Part shown: in pieces, positions 14,014-25,000 of the stretch
Numbering within the stretch: position 1 is the stretch's first letter
How the letters are laid out: each line of letters begins with the position of its first letter
Assembly (NCBI GenBank): GCA_020086605.1
Contig: JACBWW010000004.1
Coordinates: 17,151,707 to 17,215,706, forward strand
DNA length: 64,000 nt
From: Lanius collurio
Taxonomy: Eukaryota; Chordata; Aves; Passeriformes; Laniidae
Direction: 5' to 3'
Notes under the pieces: model-generated
The model's input: only the letters and a program-made list of their open reading frames with translations
The model's database searches: none
What the model was told of the DNA's origin: nothing
Position numbers and translations under genes: made by a program

Positions 14014-14183
14014 CTGCTTAACCAACACGTTTTTCATAACAACCATAGGAGATAGTGCAGGAAAGGAGCTGTTTGTGGTCCTTGGGCATTGCCAAGGTCC
14101 ATCCTCTGCATTCCAACACAGCGCATTCAGCACATCCTCGGAGTCCGTCTGCTCCATAGCACTTGGGCACTCTGAACTTCCAT
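14014..14183 (-). CDS. CIPC: CIPC coding exon 3, residues 23-79
   Basis: A 170-bp internal exon. It begins with AT, completing an Asp codon whose G is the last base of exon 2, and then reads 56 full codons from GSSEC through [14 protein letters not shown]. Acceptor TACATCTGGCAG|AT and donor AAGCAG|GTAGGG are both good matches to consensus. The acidic Ser-rich start ([21 protein letters not shown]) and the [10 protein letters not shown] end are recognisable CIPC segments. Splice phases agree exactly with the flanking exons, which is strong internal support. Confidence 0.95.
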
Positions 14184-15068
14184 CTGCCAGATGTAGAATT
14201 CAGCTGTTAGTTGTTTCACATGCAATATGCTTAGTACTGCCTTCCAGTTCTACTATTCTGCCTCCTTTCAACAAAGTCACGAAGAACAATTAAATTTAGT
14301 TCTGTAATATTAACAAAATTAAAGCTGCTGTAATAGCTGTTAGACAGCCTCTAATAAAAGGCTTTGTATTTCAGGTCAGTTCTTACACAGACATTTTCTC
14401 CCCTGAAAATCTATTACTTTTTGTCCTTTTGTATTTAGTCTCCAATGGACTGCATAGTATCATGAAGGTTGCTCTAAACTTCTACGGGAACACACTACAG
14501 GCCCCAGCATTGCCACATCCATAGTCTCCGATGAAGGCATTTTGCATCCTGAAATTTTCTATCTAAAACCCCAGTAAAGCAGGTATCTTTCAGGAAGTGC
14601 TTTTTCTCTCCTTTAAAGGTCATTTTTGCACATTTTTGTTGAGTACTAAAATAGCACACCATGTCTATTATTTTACTACTGTTATAACCATGACTCCCTG
14701 GTTTATCAGGCTCTACTTACAATATGGTCAGATCATAAGAGACACTTTTAATTCATTAATCACTGCAAAGAACAAAAAGCAATTTTGACATCTCCACTTC
14801 TAGACTCTGAATTCTGAGATTCTTCAATTAATTCTAAATTCCCATGACATTCAAATTCACAGGATGAACTTTATAACTTGGTCAAGATCCACTTCAAAAG
14901 ACTTTGGTGACAGGATGATTGCAGGTGAAACCTATCTTGCATAGAAAGGCCCTTCAGGATAACGAGACACAAACTCTAAGGTTTACTCAGATTTGTTAAA
15001 CATCACCAACTAAAGCACAGCCTCAGCATGGTAACACACAAAAAAGGTAACACAGTGGTTTTCTAAAC
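14184..15068 (-). other. CIPC intron 2
   Basis: An 885-bp intron, minus strand, donor TCAG|GTTTAG, acceptor CTGGCAG. I see no feature inside it. Confidence 0.9.
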
Positions 15069-15135
15069 CTGAATATCCAGAGTCTTTGTCAGATTCAGCT
15101 GCCGCCATACTGAAGCGATGGTTGAAGCTCTTCAT
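15069..15135 (-). CDS. CIPC: CIPC coding exon 2, first 22 codons
   Basis: This is the coding part of exon 2, which runs 15069-15243 after the acceptor CTGTTTTTGTAG. The conserved stretch MAAAESDKDSGYS leads straight into exon 3. I chose the ATG at 15135-15133 (MKSFNHRFSMAAAE) because it is the first in-frame Met after an upstream TAG stop. The ATG of MAAAE at 15108-15106 has the stronger Kozak context (A at -3, G at +4) and is an alternative start. Upstream of the chosen ATG the same frame (ELLGKVAEM) stays open and resembles the start of the mammalian protein. The N terminus may therefore be longer through a different splice or a non-ATG start. Confidence 0.85.
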
Positions 15136-15236
15136 TTCCGCCACTTTGCCCAATAATTCCTCAAGGGTGTCAGTAGATGACTATTTTGTCCAAGTGCTTC
15201 CATAGTGCTGCAGGCAATTTTTAACATACTTTCCAT
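15132..15236 (-). other. upstream ORF in the CIPC leader
   Basis: An ATG at 15236-15234, 7 bases into exon 2, opens a 34-codon frame in a different phase from CIPC. Its TGA stop shares bases with the first main-frame ATG as ATGA (15135-15132). The same frame stays open back through the exon 1 junction to an ATG at 17163-17161, which would give 51 codons if transcription starts upstream of it. Such overlapping uORFs can reduce, or couple, translation of the main frame. Confidence 0.6.
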
Positions 15237-15243
15237 CGGGGAA

Positions 15244-17119
15244 CTACAAAAACAGTTAACAACAAAGAAGAACTTTATCTGAATCTAAAGAAATTCCATC
15301 AGTATAACACAGAAACAGTGGATAGTTGCATATCTCCTTTTATACTGCCAGTGAGCTAACTGGAGACTTTAAGAAATATATCAAAATGCTGAAAGAATGA
15401 AATTTAGATCAAAACCTAATGTAGTGGACATGACTTTCCACTCCAAAAAGGAAAACAAACTAAAAATGAAAGGCTATTCATAAACAACATTTATTTCAAG
15501 AATTAAAATTACTCAGGGCATTACGAAAGCTTTGTTGTCCCAAGGGCTGAACTGCAAAACAAGACAGTGGTGCTGGGTGAAGGTCTTAACACAAATACAG
15601 CTGAACCTGCAAAGCTGTGGTTTTGCTAACAGTTTGTTTCATTCTCAAGAGTAAGGCATCAGAGAAAAGAATGAATGATCAGTCAACACACTGGGGGCTA
15701 AAGAAATCCATGCTGCTAAAAGAGCAACACATAATGCAGTACACTCCCAGGGGAGACAGGGCCTTAGAAGTACGCACACTCAGAATGTAAACACTGGCAG
15801 GCTGAAACTAAAAGCTATGAAAATCAGAAAAATGTAGTAACATTATGGCCTCCCACACTACCTACTTGTCACAATCTTCAGCTGCTTACTGAGGGTAAGC
15901 AGCATCTAGTAAGACAAAGTTTCTCCTCTTAAAGAAGTTAATTGAGAGTTTGGCTAACAGAAAACTGACAGAATGAAGTACAAAAATTATTTCTACTACT
16001 GTGTGTTGAAATTATTTTCCTATAAAGTAACACACTGAAGTTGTGTCTCATGTTAAGTTTTATATTTATATTAAAAAAACAGGAACTCAGGAGTCTGCAT
16101 CATAGTCAGGCCAGTAGTCCATCAGCAGCAGTATCCAGCACAAGCTGCTTCAAATGACATTGCAACAGACATTCCGGAATAATCTATCCAAAAATGCAAG
16201 TTTTTTCTTCAGGTCCTGTCAACTTTGTTAGAAGTGTACTCCCAAATCCTGAGTCTTAGCAACAGTAATGAATTCTGAAATGGGAATACGACTGTCTATT
16301 ACAAGAATGATGGCATAATGGTGACAGAAGAAAATTTCCTCAAGTAGCTACTTGCACCATTTTTACTTTCCATCTTCTGTTGCCTGCCTGCCAACAGGTA
16401 TGGAACAAACACGATTACATAAGCGCAACCTAGATGCTATCCTCGCAATGGAAGAAGTGGTTTAAGTCCTGATCCACACTTTCACTACTTAGCCCTTTCC
16501 AAAACAAATGCATTTTTTAAAAAAAGTGTTACACAGAAACGCTAATCTAAAATAAAACCCCAAAACACCAAAACCACCTCAAACCAAAACAAGAAACAGA
16601 GCTAGAAATAAATAAAATAAGAACACCTCATCTGCCCGTTTTGCATCAAGGGAACATCTGAGAAGGGCTGACACATCATCTTCTCTTACAGAATAAAACA
16701 AAACACCACAACCACAACGGAAAATAAACAAACCAGAAGTGCCACTCCCCCGAGGCACGGGCGTCAGAACGCTCCTGCTCATCCCCGGGCCCAGAGCCGT
16801 ACCCCGGGCCCGGCGGGCAGGACCTCCGCCGCGCACCGCATTTAGAACCGGGCGCCCACGGCGTCGTGCGGGGTCGTCCCTCCCGCTGATCCCACCCAGG
16901 CGCCTCCCGGGCCCACACGCCAGACTCCTACGGCACGAGGAGAGCCCGCTTAGGCGGGCCGAGCCACCCAGTGGCCGGGCCTGAGCCACCGCCCCGCCAC
17001 ACGGCGAGGCGCAGCAGGTACAGCACAGCCCCGGAGCCCCGGGGCCGCCATTGCCCCCTCACGGCGGCGGCCGCCGCCTCCCGTCAGGCCGGGCCGGGCC
17101 GAGCCAGGCCGCCCCTCAC
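15244..17119 (-). other. CIPC intron 1
   Basis: A 1.9-kb intron between the CpG-island donor CCCAG|GTGAGG and the acceptor TTTTTGTAG. Its 5' third is GC-rich. The remainder is AT-rich with no recognisable element. Confidence 0.75.
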
Positions 17120-17340
17120 CTGGGCGCGGGGCCGCCACAGCTCAGCCGCGCCGGGCCGCGCATGCGCTGCACCAGCCCCGGGTGCGCCTCGCCCCCGCGG
17201 CCGGCTGCACCCCGAGCGCGCAGGCGCAGAGCGGGCTGGCGGGAGTGCGGGCCTGAGGGTGCTCGGTGCCGTGCCCGGGCGTGTGGGGGAGCCGGGCAGG
17301 GTGAGCAGAGCCGCGAGTTTGGCACAGTGCTGGGCCTCCC
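16740..17340. promoter_or_regulatory. CpG-island promoter of CIPC
   Basis: A sharply GC- and CpG-rich block in an otherwise AT-rich window, at the 5' end of CIPC. I see no TATA box, which fits a CpG-island promoter with dispersed start sites. GGGCGG/CCGCCC-like boxes are frequent. I do not see a canonical CACGTG E-box within it. Long open frames on both strands here are a product of GC content and lack of stop codons, not genes. Confidence 0.85.
17120..17330 (-). other. CIPC: CIPC first exon (5' end approximate)
   Basis: A consensus donor CCCAG|GTGAGG ends this exon at 17120 on the minus strand. The transcription start is not visible and is placed only as somewhere in the CpG island upstream. 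An ATG at 17163-17161 continues in the frame of the exon 2 uORF, not in the CIPC frame, so the exon is called untranslated for CIPC. Confidence 0.55.
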
Positions 17341-17509
17341 GAATGCTGTGCAAGAAAGTACCATTCTTCCCCACACAGGAGGTGAGACTTCTGTGCAGTC
17401 TCACACCATGAATGAGAGATGAAACACAAACGGACACTTCAAATATGAGGAAAGCAGCGTCAAAGAAGTCTCAAACTTGTCTCAATGAGGGAAACACGGT
17501 AAAAAGAGG

Positions 17510-18055
17510 AATCTCAGAATCAGGGGGGAAAAGTCCTCAGATCATCGAGTCCAACCTATGACCTAACACAATTTCAACTAGACTATGGCGCTAAGTGCCA
17601 CATCCAGTCTTTTCTTAAACACTTTCAGGGACGGTGACTCCCATCACCTCCTCAGGCATCCTGTTTTAATGTCTAATCACACTTTCTGTGAAGAAATTAC
17701 TTCTAATCTTCAACATGAACCTCCCCTGGCACACCTCGAGACTGTGTCCTCTTGTCCTGTCATTGCTGGGAGAAGAAGCCAACCCCTGTGTGGCTACAGC
17801 CTCCTTTCAGCCTCCTTGTGAGAGTCATAATTTCACCCCAGAGCTGCCTTTTTTTCTGGACTAAACACCCCCAGCTGCTCCTAACAGAATTCGTGCTTCA
17901 GATCCTTCACCAGCTTCATTGCCCTTCTCTGGATTCGCTCCAGCACCTCAGTGTCCTTTCCTGGGGGGAGGGAAATGGAAGTACCCAGGATTGACGCAGA
18001 ACTTGAGGTGTGGTTTCACCTGTGCCAAGTCCAGGGGAAGAATGCCATCTTCCTG
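17510..18055 (-). mobile_element. CR1 LINE, 3' fragment
   Basis: Reads as the reverse complement of the CR1 3' end. On plus: an AGAATC-type tail, then 'tcatcgagtccaacc', 'cacatccagtcttttcttaaacac', 'cccatcacctcctc', 'cttctctggattcgctccagcacctc', and 'gaacttgaggtgtggtttcacc'. These are the standard landmarks of avian CR1 untranslated region and last ORF2 codons. About 550 bp, truncated at the 5' end as most CR1 copies are, and lying just upstream of the CIPC promoter. Moderately diverged. Confidence 0.9.
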
Positions 18056-21000
18056 TCATGAGTAAAACCATAAAACCCAACCAACATTTTTACATGTTTG
18101 GAAAGTGTGAAATACAGGGATTTGGTTTCCATGAACTGCATATAAATCAAAGGCAAATAAATAGTAGAAAGTGAGTCCCTGGTTCGATGAATGTAACTAG
18201 AGTAGCCCTTCTTGTTCTGAGAACTGCATAAATACTACTGGCACCCAGAAATCAGTCAGAATATTTTGCATTTGGACATGAAAGCCATTTCATTAGAGAA
18301 AACTGGAAAGGCTGTGTGGAAGACCTGAGCAAAGGCACTGAATTCCTTAAATAGAAATGGAAAGAAACACTTTCATTGTTATGATAGTCTTGTTATAGAT
18401 CCTGAAATATGCTGATTAAAGAGATCAACAAGATCTAATAAATTCCTGAATGAAAAAGAGAAGGACCTTTAATCTCAGAATAGTCTCATAAACAGCTTGT
18501 CAAATACAACACAAAAATGTCTGAGATTGCATGAAATGACATCGTTTTGAAAAATACGGCACTGATGGGTTCCAGTCCTACCAATCTGAAATGCTGTGAG
18601 AGAACACTAGTGTCTCTTATTCTTAGGATGTATTTTTGAGCACTGAAATGCCAGAGTTGGCTCTGAGTACATCTAAACTGTAGTGTGAGTTGAGTGATCT
18701 CCAGACTCTGGATTTGGATGCCTAACTATTCAGGAGTTCTGAGTTCTGAGGAAAAGCATGCTAAGAATGCTGTTGTATCGTCTTATTTGCACAGGTTTGG
18801 TCCTGGGTTGCCTTATATCCAGAAACAACCCTTACTGTCCTCCACAGAGGCCAGATTTCTCAAGATATGGGAATATTTGTGGGTGCTCAGTGAAAACAGC
18901 TCACCAGAGGGCAAGTAGCCTTTGTTTGGGACAGACAACCTGCTGCTCAGTTCAGGTGATTCAGAACAGGATTGGAATTTGTGATACCAGGTCTTCATCC
19001 AAGAGGCAGCAGGTAGGAGAACTGATATACTATACTGTTTAATAGAGCAGTTTTCTTGGATAGTCAAGGTAAACCTCTGTTCTACATAAATTAAATTTTA
19101 TCACCTGAATTGTCTCTGAATTAAGTTGTCTTAACCCTTAGGTTTATATTGAGCGTTATAATCTAAATTCTTCCTCCTCCAGATCCACCCTTTTTGTAAT
19201 TATAATAATATTTCTGTAATTCCCCCTTCTCTACCTTTTCCTTTCATTTGATTCTTCATTGATCCCAGGTCTTATTTACTGTGTGAGTTCAGTGATTACA
19301 GTCAGTGGCAACAGGATGTTTTCCTTTTTCCTTATGTTATACAGTGGTTGATTTGTTTATCCTAAAGGTGAGTGTTTTGACAAGTAAGTATTAACTTTTT
19401 GTTCACTTCCCTGTTCATTCTGTTCATACAACAGGAAAAGAGTGAAAAGAATGTGAGTGACTGCATGCTTATTCAGTGTAGGTGTTTCAACACATTAAAA
19501 AAAGGTGTTGAATCTCTTCTTTCAGGAGAAGATGCAGAAATCATCTTTCATGGCTTAAGATGGACAAAGGCAAGCTTTTATCCAATGAGGTGGTTAAATA
19601 ATAGGTCTTGTGTACTTACTGAACGATTAATAAAGGTGTTGATGCATGGACTTCGTAAATGCTTATGGGACAAAGAATCTTTTGTCCTAACACAGCAGGA
19701 AAAGAAAAACCAGAAAGAAATGTTTGGCAAACCTTGGAAGTAAAGCATAGCCAGGTCAGAAGAATATGGTTTCACATTACTCTGTCTGAACTGGAAAGGT
19801 TAGGTCTGAAAAAGCCATGTACTCAATCTTTTTTCTTCATATACTCACTGCTTTGTTTTGCTATCACAGACAAAATACAGTTTAACAAGTACTATATTGT
19901 ATTAAGTTACTCTGCAAGTAAATAGCTTTATTCATCTCACTTCATTGAACCAGTCTAATTTTTATGATATTTTAGTACAGGTATCTTTGTTCCTTCTGTT
20001 ATTCCCTTCTGTAATTTTAATACATAAATAGAAGAATATTGTTCAAATGATGCCTCTTTAGTTTTCATTGCTCTCAACAAAAGAACAAATTCATGCAGAT
20101 AAGGTGTGTTGTTGGACATTAAAACAATATTGAAGCTCAAAATCTCTTTGAAAAGGCATTCCATATTTATTTGTAAATAATAAATATCTTATTTGATAAA
20201 TATCAAAGCAGGAAACATTGTGTGATCGTGTGCTCTGACCTGCAGTATTTCACAGGTCATAGAATTTCACCCAGCAGTTGACTTAACAAGATTTTTCTCT
20301 AATGAAAGTATTTTAGTAAAGGCTCATTTTCTTCTAAAGTGCAACTGTAGGTATGTATTCTTTTCAAAGTACACGTTTCATATTGTTATATCATCTGCAA
20401 CTTCATCTTTACCATAAATGTATCCAATTTAAGAGAAGGCAGAATGATGTTAATTTAAAAATAATGAATGACTAGCACAGATGGCAAATCAAGAATAAAG
20501 CACTTTTGATGGTCTTACACTCTTCTGTAATATCCTCTTTGCATCTCCTAGACCTTTGGGCCAGCTGAGGATTTGGGGAAGCTGTGCAAAAGAGCAGCCC
20601 CAGTGACTGCTTTTAACCCTTGCAGCATTAGAGCATTGCAGCAGTCCAGAGTACTCTGGAGAGCAGCAAGCCCTTTTGTATTCCTTCACTTCCCCAGCAC
20701 AGTTCCCCTCTCTGTCTGGTCTTCAATATAGTCTGTGAAAACCTACAGGGTGTAGAAGGATAGATTTAGTTAACCAGTGCAATGCTGTCAGAGAAATCTC
20801 CTCATGATAGTGTTTTTTTCTTGTGGAGGAATCTACAGAATTTACACTGTTGTCATGGAAGAGCTAGTGTTTGCTCCAAAGTAGGCTAGATGTCCTGTTT
20901 TCCTGGAGTTCAAAAATTACTTGGGCTGGTATTTCAGGTGTTGGTGGTGGCTTTGCAAGTTTTTTTGTGTCGTAAGTATTGAGTTTTCTAAGACCATCTC

Positions 21001-21316
21001 TACTTAGTATGGATTGTACCTTGTCCAATGTCTTCATTTTTCTAGTTGCATCTTGATTTTGTGAACCTGAGAATTGAGATAAGCATCTTCACATTCTACA
21101 TGGCTTCTGAATGCCTGCGTTTTTTCTGATAACCACTGGGTGTCGTGATTCTCTTTGGATTACAGGATATAGGGAAAGACAAGCTTGGTCTGATCAAGGA
21201 CTGCCTATGGACTTTTTTCAGGGTGAAAAGGTTTTTGTCCAATTTACATAGAATTACAATAAGGTGTCCCAAATCTTACTTTAAAATAATGTTATTTGTT
21301 TAAGTAACTGTATGAT

Positions 21317-21394
21317 TCTTGGGGCTGTCCTGTGCAGGGACTTTAATGATCCTTGTGAGCTCCTTCCGACTCAGCATATTATGTGATTCTGTGT
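21317..21394 (+). mobile_element. CR1 LINE, short 3' terminus
   Basis: 'GGGGCTGTCCTGTGCAGGGAC', then 'aatgatccttgtgagctccttccgactcagcatatt' and 'gtgattctgtg'. This is the last roughly 80 bp of an avian CR1, ending in the family's GATTCTGTG-type tail. Sense strand is plus. Confidence 0.88.
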
Positions 21395-24300
21395 TTCTTT
21401 CTTTATGTACCAAGGGCAACTAAAACGAGATAGGAATGCTAAAAACAACAGCCTAATTCTCTACATGATTTATTCCCATTACCATTTAGCCATTCAACTG
21501 AATGACACCTTGTTTGGTAGAAAAACACTAAGATGTCAGTAGGTAATTAAAAAAATCCTGATGTCATAAGTGTATAATGTATCAGAATTAAGGATGAATT
21601 GGTGATCTCAAATATGTATTTTCCTAATTTCAGGGAACTATATTTGACATGGCTGTATTTGAGATTATGATTTTGGTAAAGATTTTGACCTGTTATTTTC
21701 ATCATTTTTGCAAGCAAATGAAAAGGCAATAATTTCTAACTTTAAATGCAAGGATAAAAAAACATACTTAATGCGGAAGAGAACTTGAATCTTGAACCTT
21801 GGGTACATACCTGTGCTGCAGAGGATTAAAGACCAACCATATTAGTTGCACATAGAAGGATTACATTTCCTACAGACTAGTCAGTAGGAGATCATATGAT
21901 GTGGTAACATTGATACAGCCATGTGCTGTGCCTCACAGTATGGATAGATGAGCCAAGGATATAGACTGGACGTAGGCTTTCTGAGAATCTCAGATGCCAC
22001 TGTGATTCAGTTGCTTTCCCTGTGGGCTTGTTATGTTAGATGGCTGAACTAATCTGGTGTGTGGGGGGTTCTCTTAGTAGTGGTTGAAGCTTTGCCTAAC
22101 AGTATGATTGTGAAACATTCATAATTACTAGAACCATTTGAAAGACAAATATAGAACTGGCTCTTTCTTTACAGGGCAAAGTATGTTCCCCTGTTGTAGG
22201 AAACAGTAGTGGGGTATATTTTACCTTTGACTTAGAAACCTGTACTGCGCTATCACAGCAAAACACTGAACAGTTTGTGTCCAGTGGTACAGGAATTGTG
22301 AGTGCTTATAGGAGCAGATCAAGAAAAATCTGCTAAGTGCTGATTTTTACAGTGGACTGTGTGTAATGTAGCCAAATCTGAACAGATTTGTTTGACACTA
22401 GAAAAAGGCAGTGCCTTGGTGGTAGTACTTCACAGATCTTCAGACCAACTTTTAAAACTTGATGGGTGTAGCAGCTCTTCTGAAGAAGTCTTGTTAATAG
22501 GATGTCAGTATCAATTAAAACGTACTTTTGTTCTGGAGTCATTTATGGGCTTTGCTGACGTCCTTAATTACTGTTTGCAACCTATGGTCAGGGAGAAACT
22601 AAACATCAGTGTTTATTTCAAGTGATATAGCAGAATGGACAGAAGACATAAATTGGATTCGAATCTACATGCAAGGCAGATTTCCATTGTGCTGAATTCA
22701 TGAGTAGCTATTGGGGGGTCACCAGTTTTGAAAATGGGACCACTTGTTTGCATGTCTTTGGGAAAATAACAGAGTTTCTATGAAATGTCCTGACAGTAAT
22801 TGTCTTTCAGATTGTATTGATTTAATACAAGGAAAACCTTTAAGGAAAATCTGTCAATATCGCTGAAAAGTTCACTGAAGAAATGTGTAGTTTATTTGTT
22901 ACTACAATGTTTATCAGTACAGTACAGAATTAAATAAAATAGGTATAAAATGTGGTGGTTTTCCTAACTGAAATACAGTCATTGGTTTTGGTCAAAACTT
23001 TTGAAATCTTGGACTTTCTTGGAATGTAGAAATACTTTTCTTGTTTTATTCAAATGAATATAGCCCTCTAAATTTCCAGCCCTCCAGAACAGTATCATGT
23101 TTATCCGATTTCTCAAGTGTGATTGTTATAGTGGTCAGATAAAATGGCAGATTGCATAGTAGGAATAGGAATGCCTGGAAAATATATATTTCTGATCCCA
23201 AGATAATTTATGTAATTTGATTTGTGATACCCTGCTGTAATATTGTTTTTCTTTGTAGCATTGCTGCATGGAAAGAAATAGCATTGATATTAAATGCTTG
23301 TATGTTCCTGCAGACCAGAGAAAGAAACCTGTAATGGAATATCAGAAATGACAAGCATACCCAGGCTGTCACAATTTTGTCCAGCTCTGCTATGCCAACA
23401 AATAAACTGCTTCAATAGGGCCAAAGCAAAATGTACTAAGGTCAGTTGAATATTTACCAGATGTTATGGCATTTGAGGCTCCAGGACTAGCTCCGTGTAG
23501 ATGGAAGACTGAATTAGATTCTTTCAGTTTTGCCAAGGGCAGAAAAAATCATATCTTGTCAGGGAAGACAGTTTTTATCTTTTTTACAGGAGATTCTCCA
23601 CATGATGGCAGTAGAAAACTTTTGGAATTCAGAGGTGGTTTGTTTCACCTTCAAAAGCCATAGGGGAAAAAAAAACCCAGGATGAAGAATTGAGTATGTG
23701 ACTGAGCTCTTAGATTTCCCATTTTTCTCCTGGTAGTCCTTAAATTCCCCAGATAGTTTTTCAGACAGCAAGACTACATGCAGCCTGGAACAAGTAGAAT
23801 AGGTCACCTGTCACATTATACTAGGGCACAGTGTCACTCACAGGCATGACTTCAAAAGATATTTTTGGTTTCTTATGCTGTGTATTAATGTGCAGAAGGA
23901 GAGGATAAGGAAAAAAAGAGGTTGTGTTTAATCCCTATCCACAAACTTGTCTCTGCCCAAAGAACTTGGAGACTGTAGCTCATCACTTCAAGACACATAA
24001 TAGAGAGCCCTTGGATAAGCACTCAGTTTGCCCCAACTGGGCATTTGACCAACTTGGTTTGATTGCTGTAACAATGCCAGACAGGGATTAGTTGTGGAAT
24101 GAGTTTGCAGTTGAGACTCAGCCTGTCTAGAGCGCTTGGATATCTTGGTGTATGGAAGCACTTAGAGAGGAGTGTATTTAAAGAACCCAGAAGCAGCTGT
24201 GTGGCTAAAATTAAAATGCATTTTTCTTGTATTGTTTTTGCTTGGTTTCCTGTTGCACACTCTGGACCTGTCTTATGAGAGCAAATGGGCAAAGGAAAGG

Positions 24301-24847
24301 GATGAGTCAAAGGGATGAAAATCAATCCTGGAAATTCCTGCTTTGCTTTTTACAGCCTGGATACACCAGATATTTGACATGAAAAGGCCTGTGGCTAAAA
24401 CAGTCTTTGAAAGTCTGCTCTTTATATTCATATGCCTTTCATTCCATTCTTCAGTCATTCAGCCCATAGATTTCCTTTCTGTGTGTGCGCAAGAATTGCT
24501 GCTATATTCCTTTCTCCCCATCTTTCCTTCCCAGAACACAGAAGGTCTAATTCTACAGTACCTTGCACCAGAAGTGCTGTAGCTGATTAAAATGTTTTTG
24601 AAAATATCAAATATAAGTGGCAGAAAAATACTGCTGTGTAAGTAAAAGCATAAGGTACAACGTATAGAAGTATCATAACAAATTCTCTCATAAAGCAAAG
24701 TTAAAAATATAAACAAGGTTAGTTTATAATCTGTAGAGCAATTGCTCCTGTAGCAGAAAGGTAATTTTCTTTGAAAGAGTATATTACTTAGAAGTCTTAG
24801 TATAAAAGACTTTTAGCAACAAATTTCTATTCAGATACTTCTGACAT

Positions 24848-25000
24848 GGGGAATTATTACCCCACAATACTCTACAGGGAATTAGGAAACAGTTTTAAAA
24901 ACTTGGTCAAGATCATGTAGGAAGTCTGTGGCAGAGTCAACAAAACATGAGAATAGTAAGGGCAGTTCCTGTCCACCACTTCCCTCTCTGATCATGTGCC
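24848..25000 (+). repeat. possible MIR-like SINE fragment
   Basis: 'gggaattaggaaacag', then 'acttggtcaagatcatgtag' and 'gaagtctgtggcagagtcaa', matches the conserved core of old amniote MIR elements ('aacttgcccaaggtcacacagg.agtctgtggcagag'). Decayed; no terminal repeats can be seen. Confidence 0.5.

Noticed and set aside
16579..17437. Several overlapping 80-146-codon frames on both strands in the GC-rich block
   Set aside because: They overlap in up to five frames, consist mainly of Arg/Pro/Gly/Ala, and sit in a CpG island where stop codons are rare by composition. None matches the CIPC frame.
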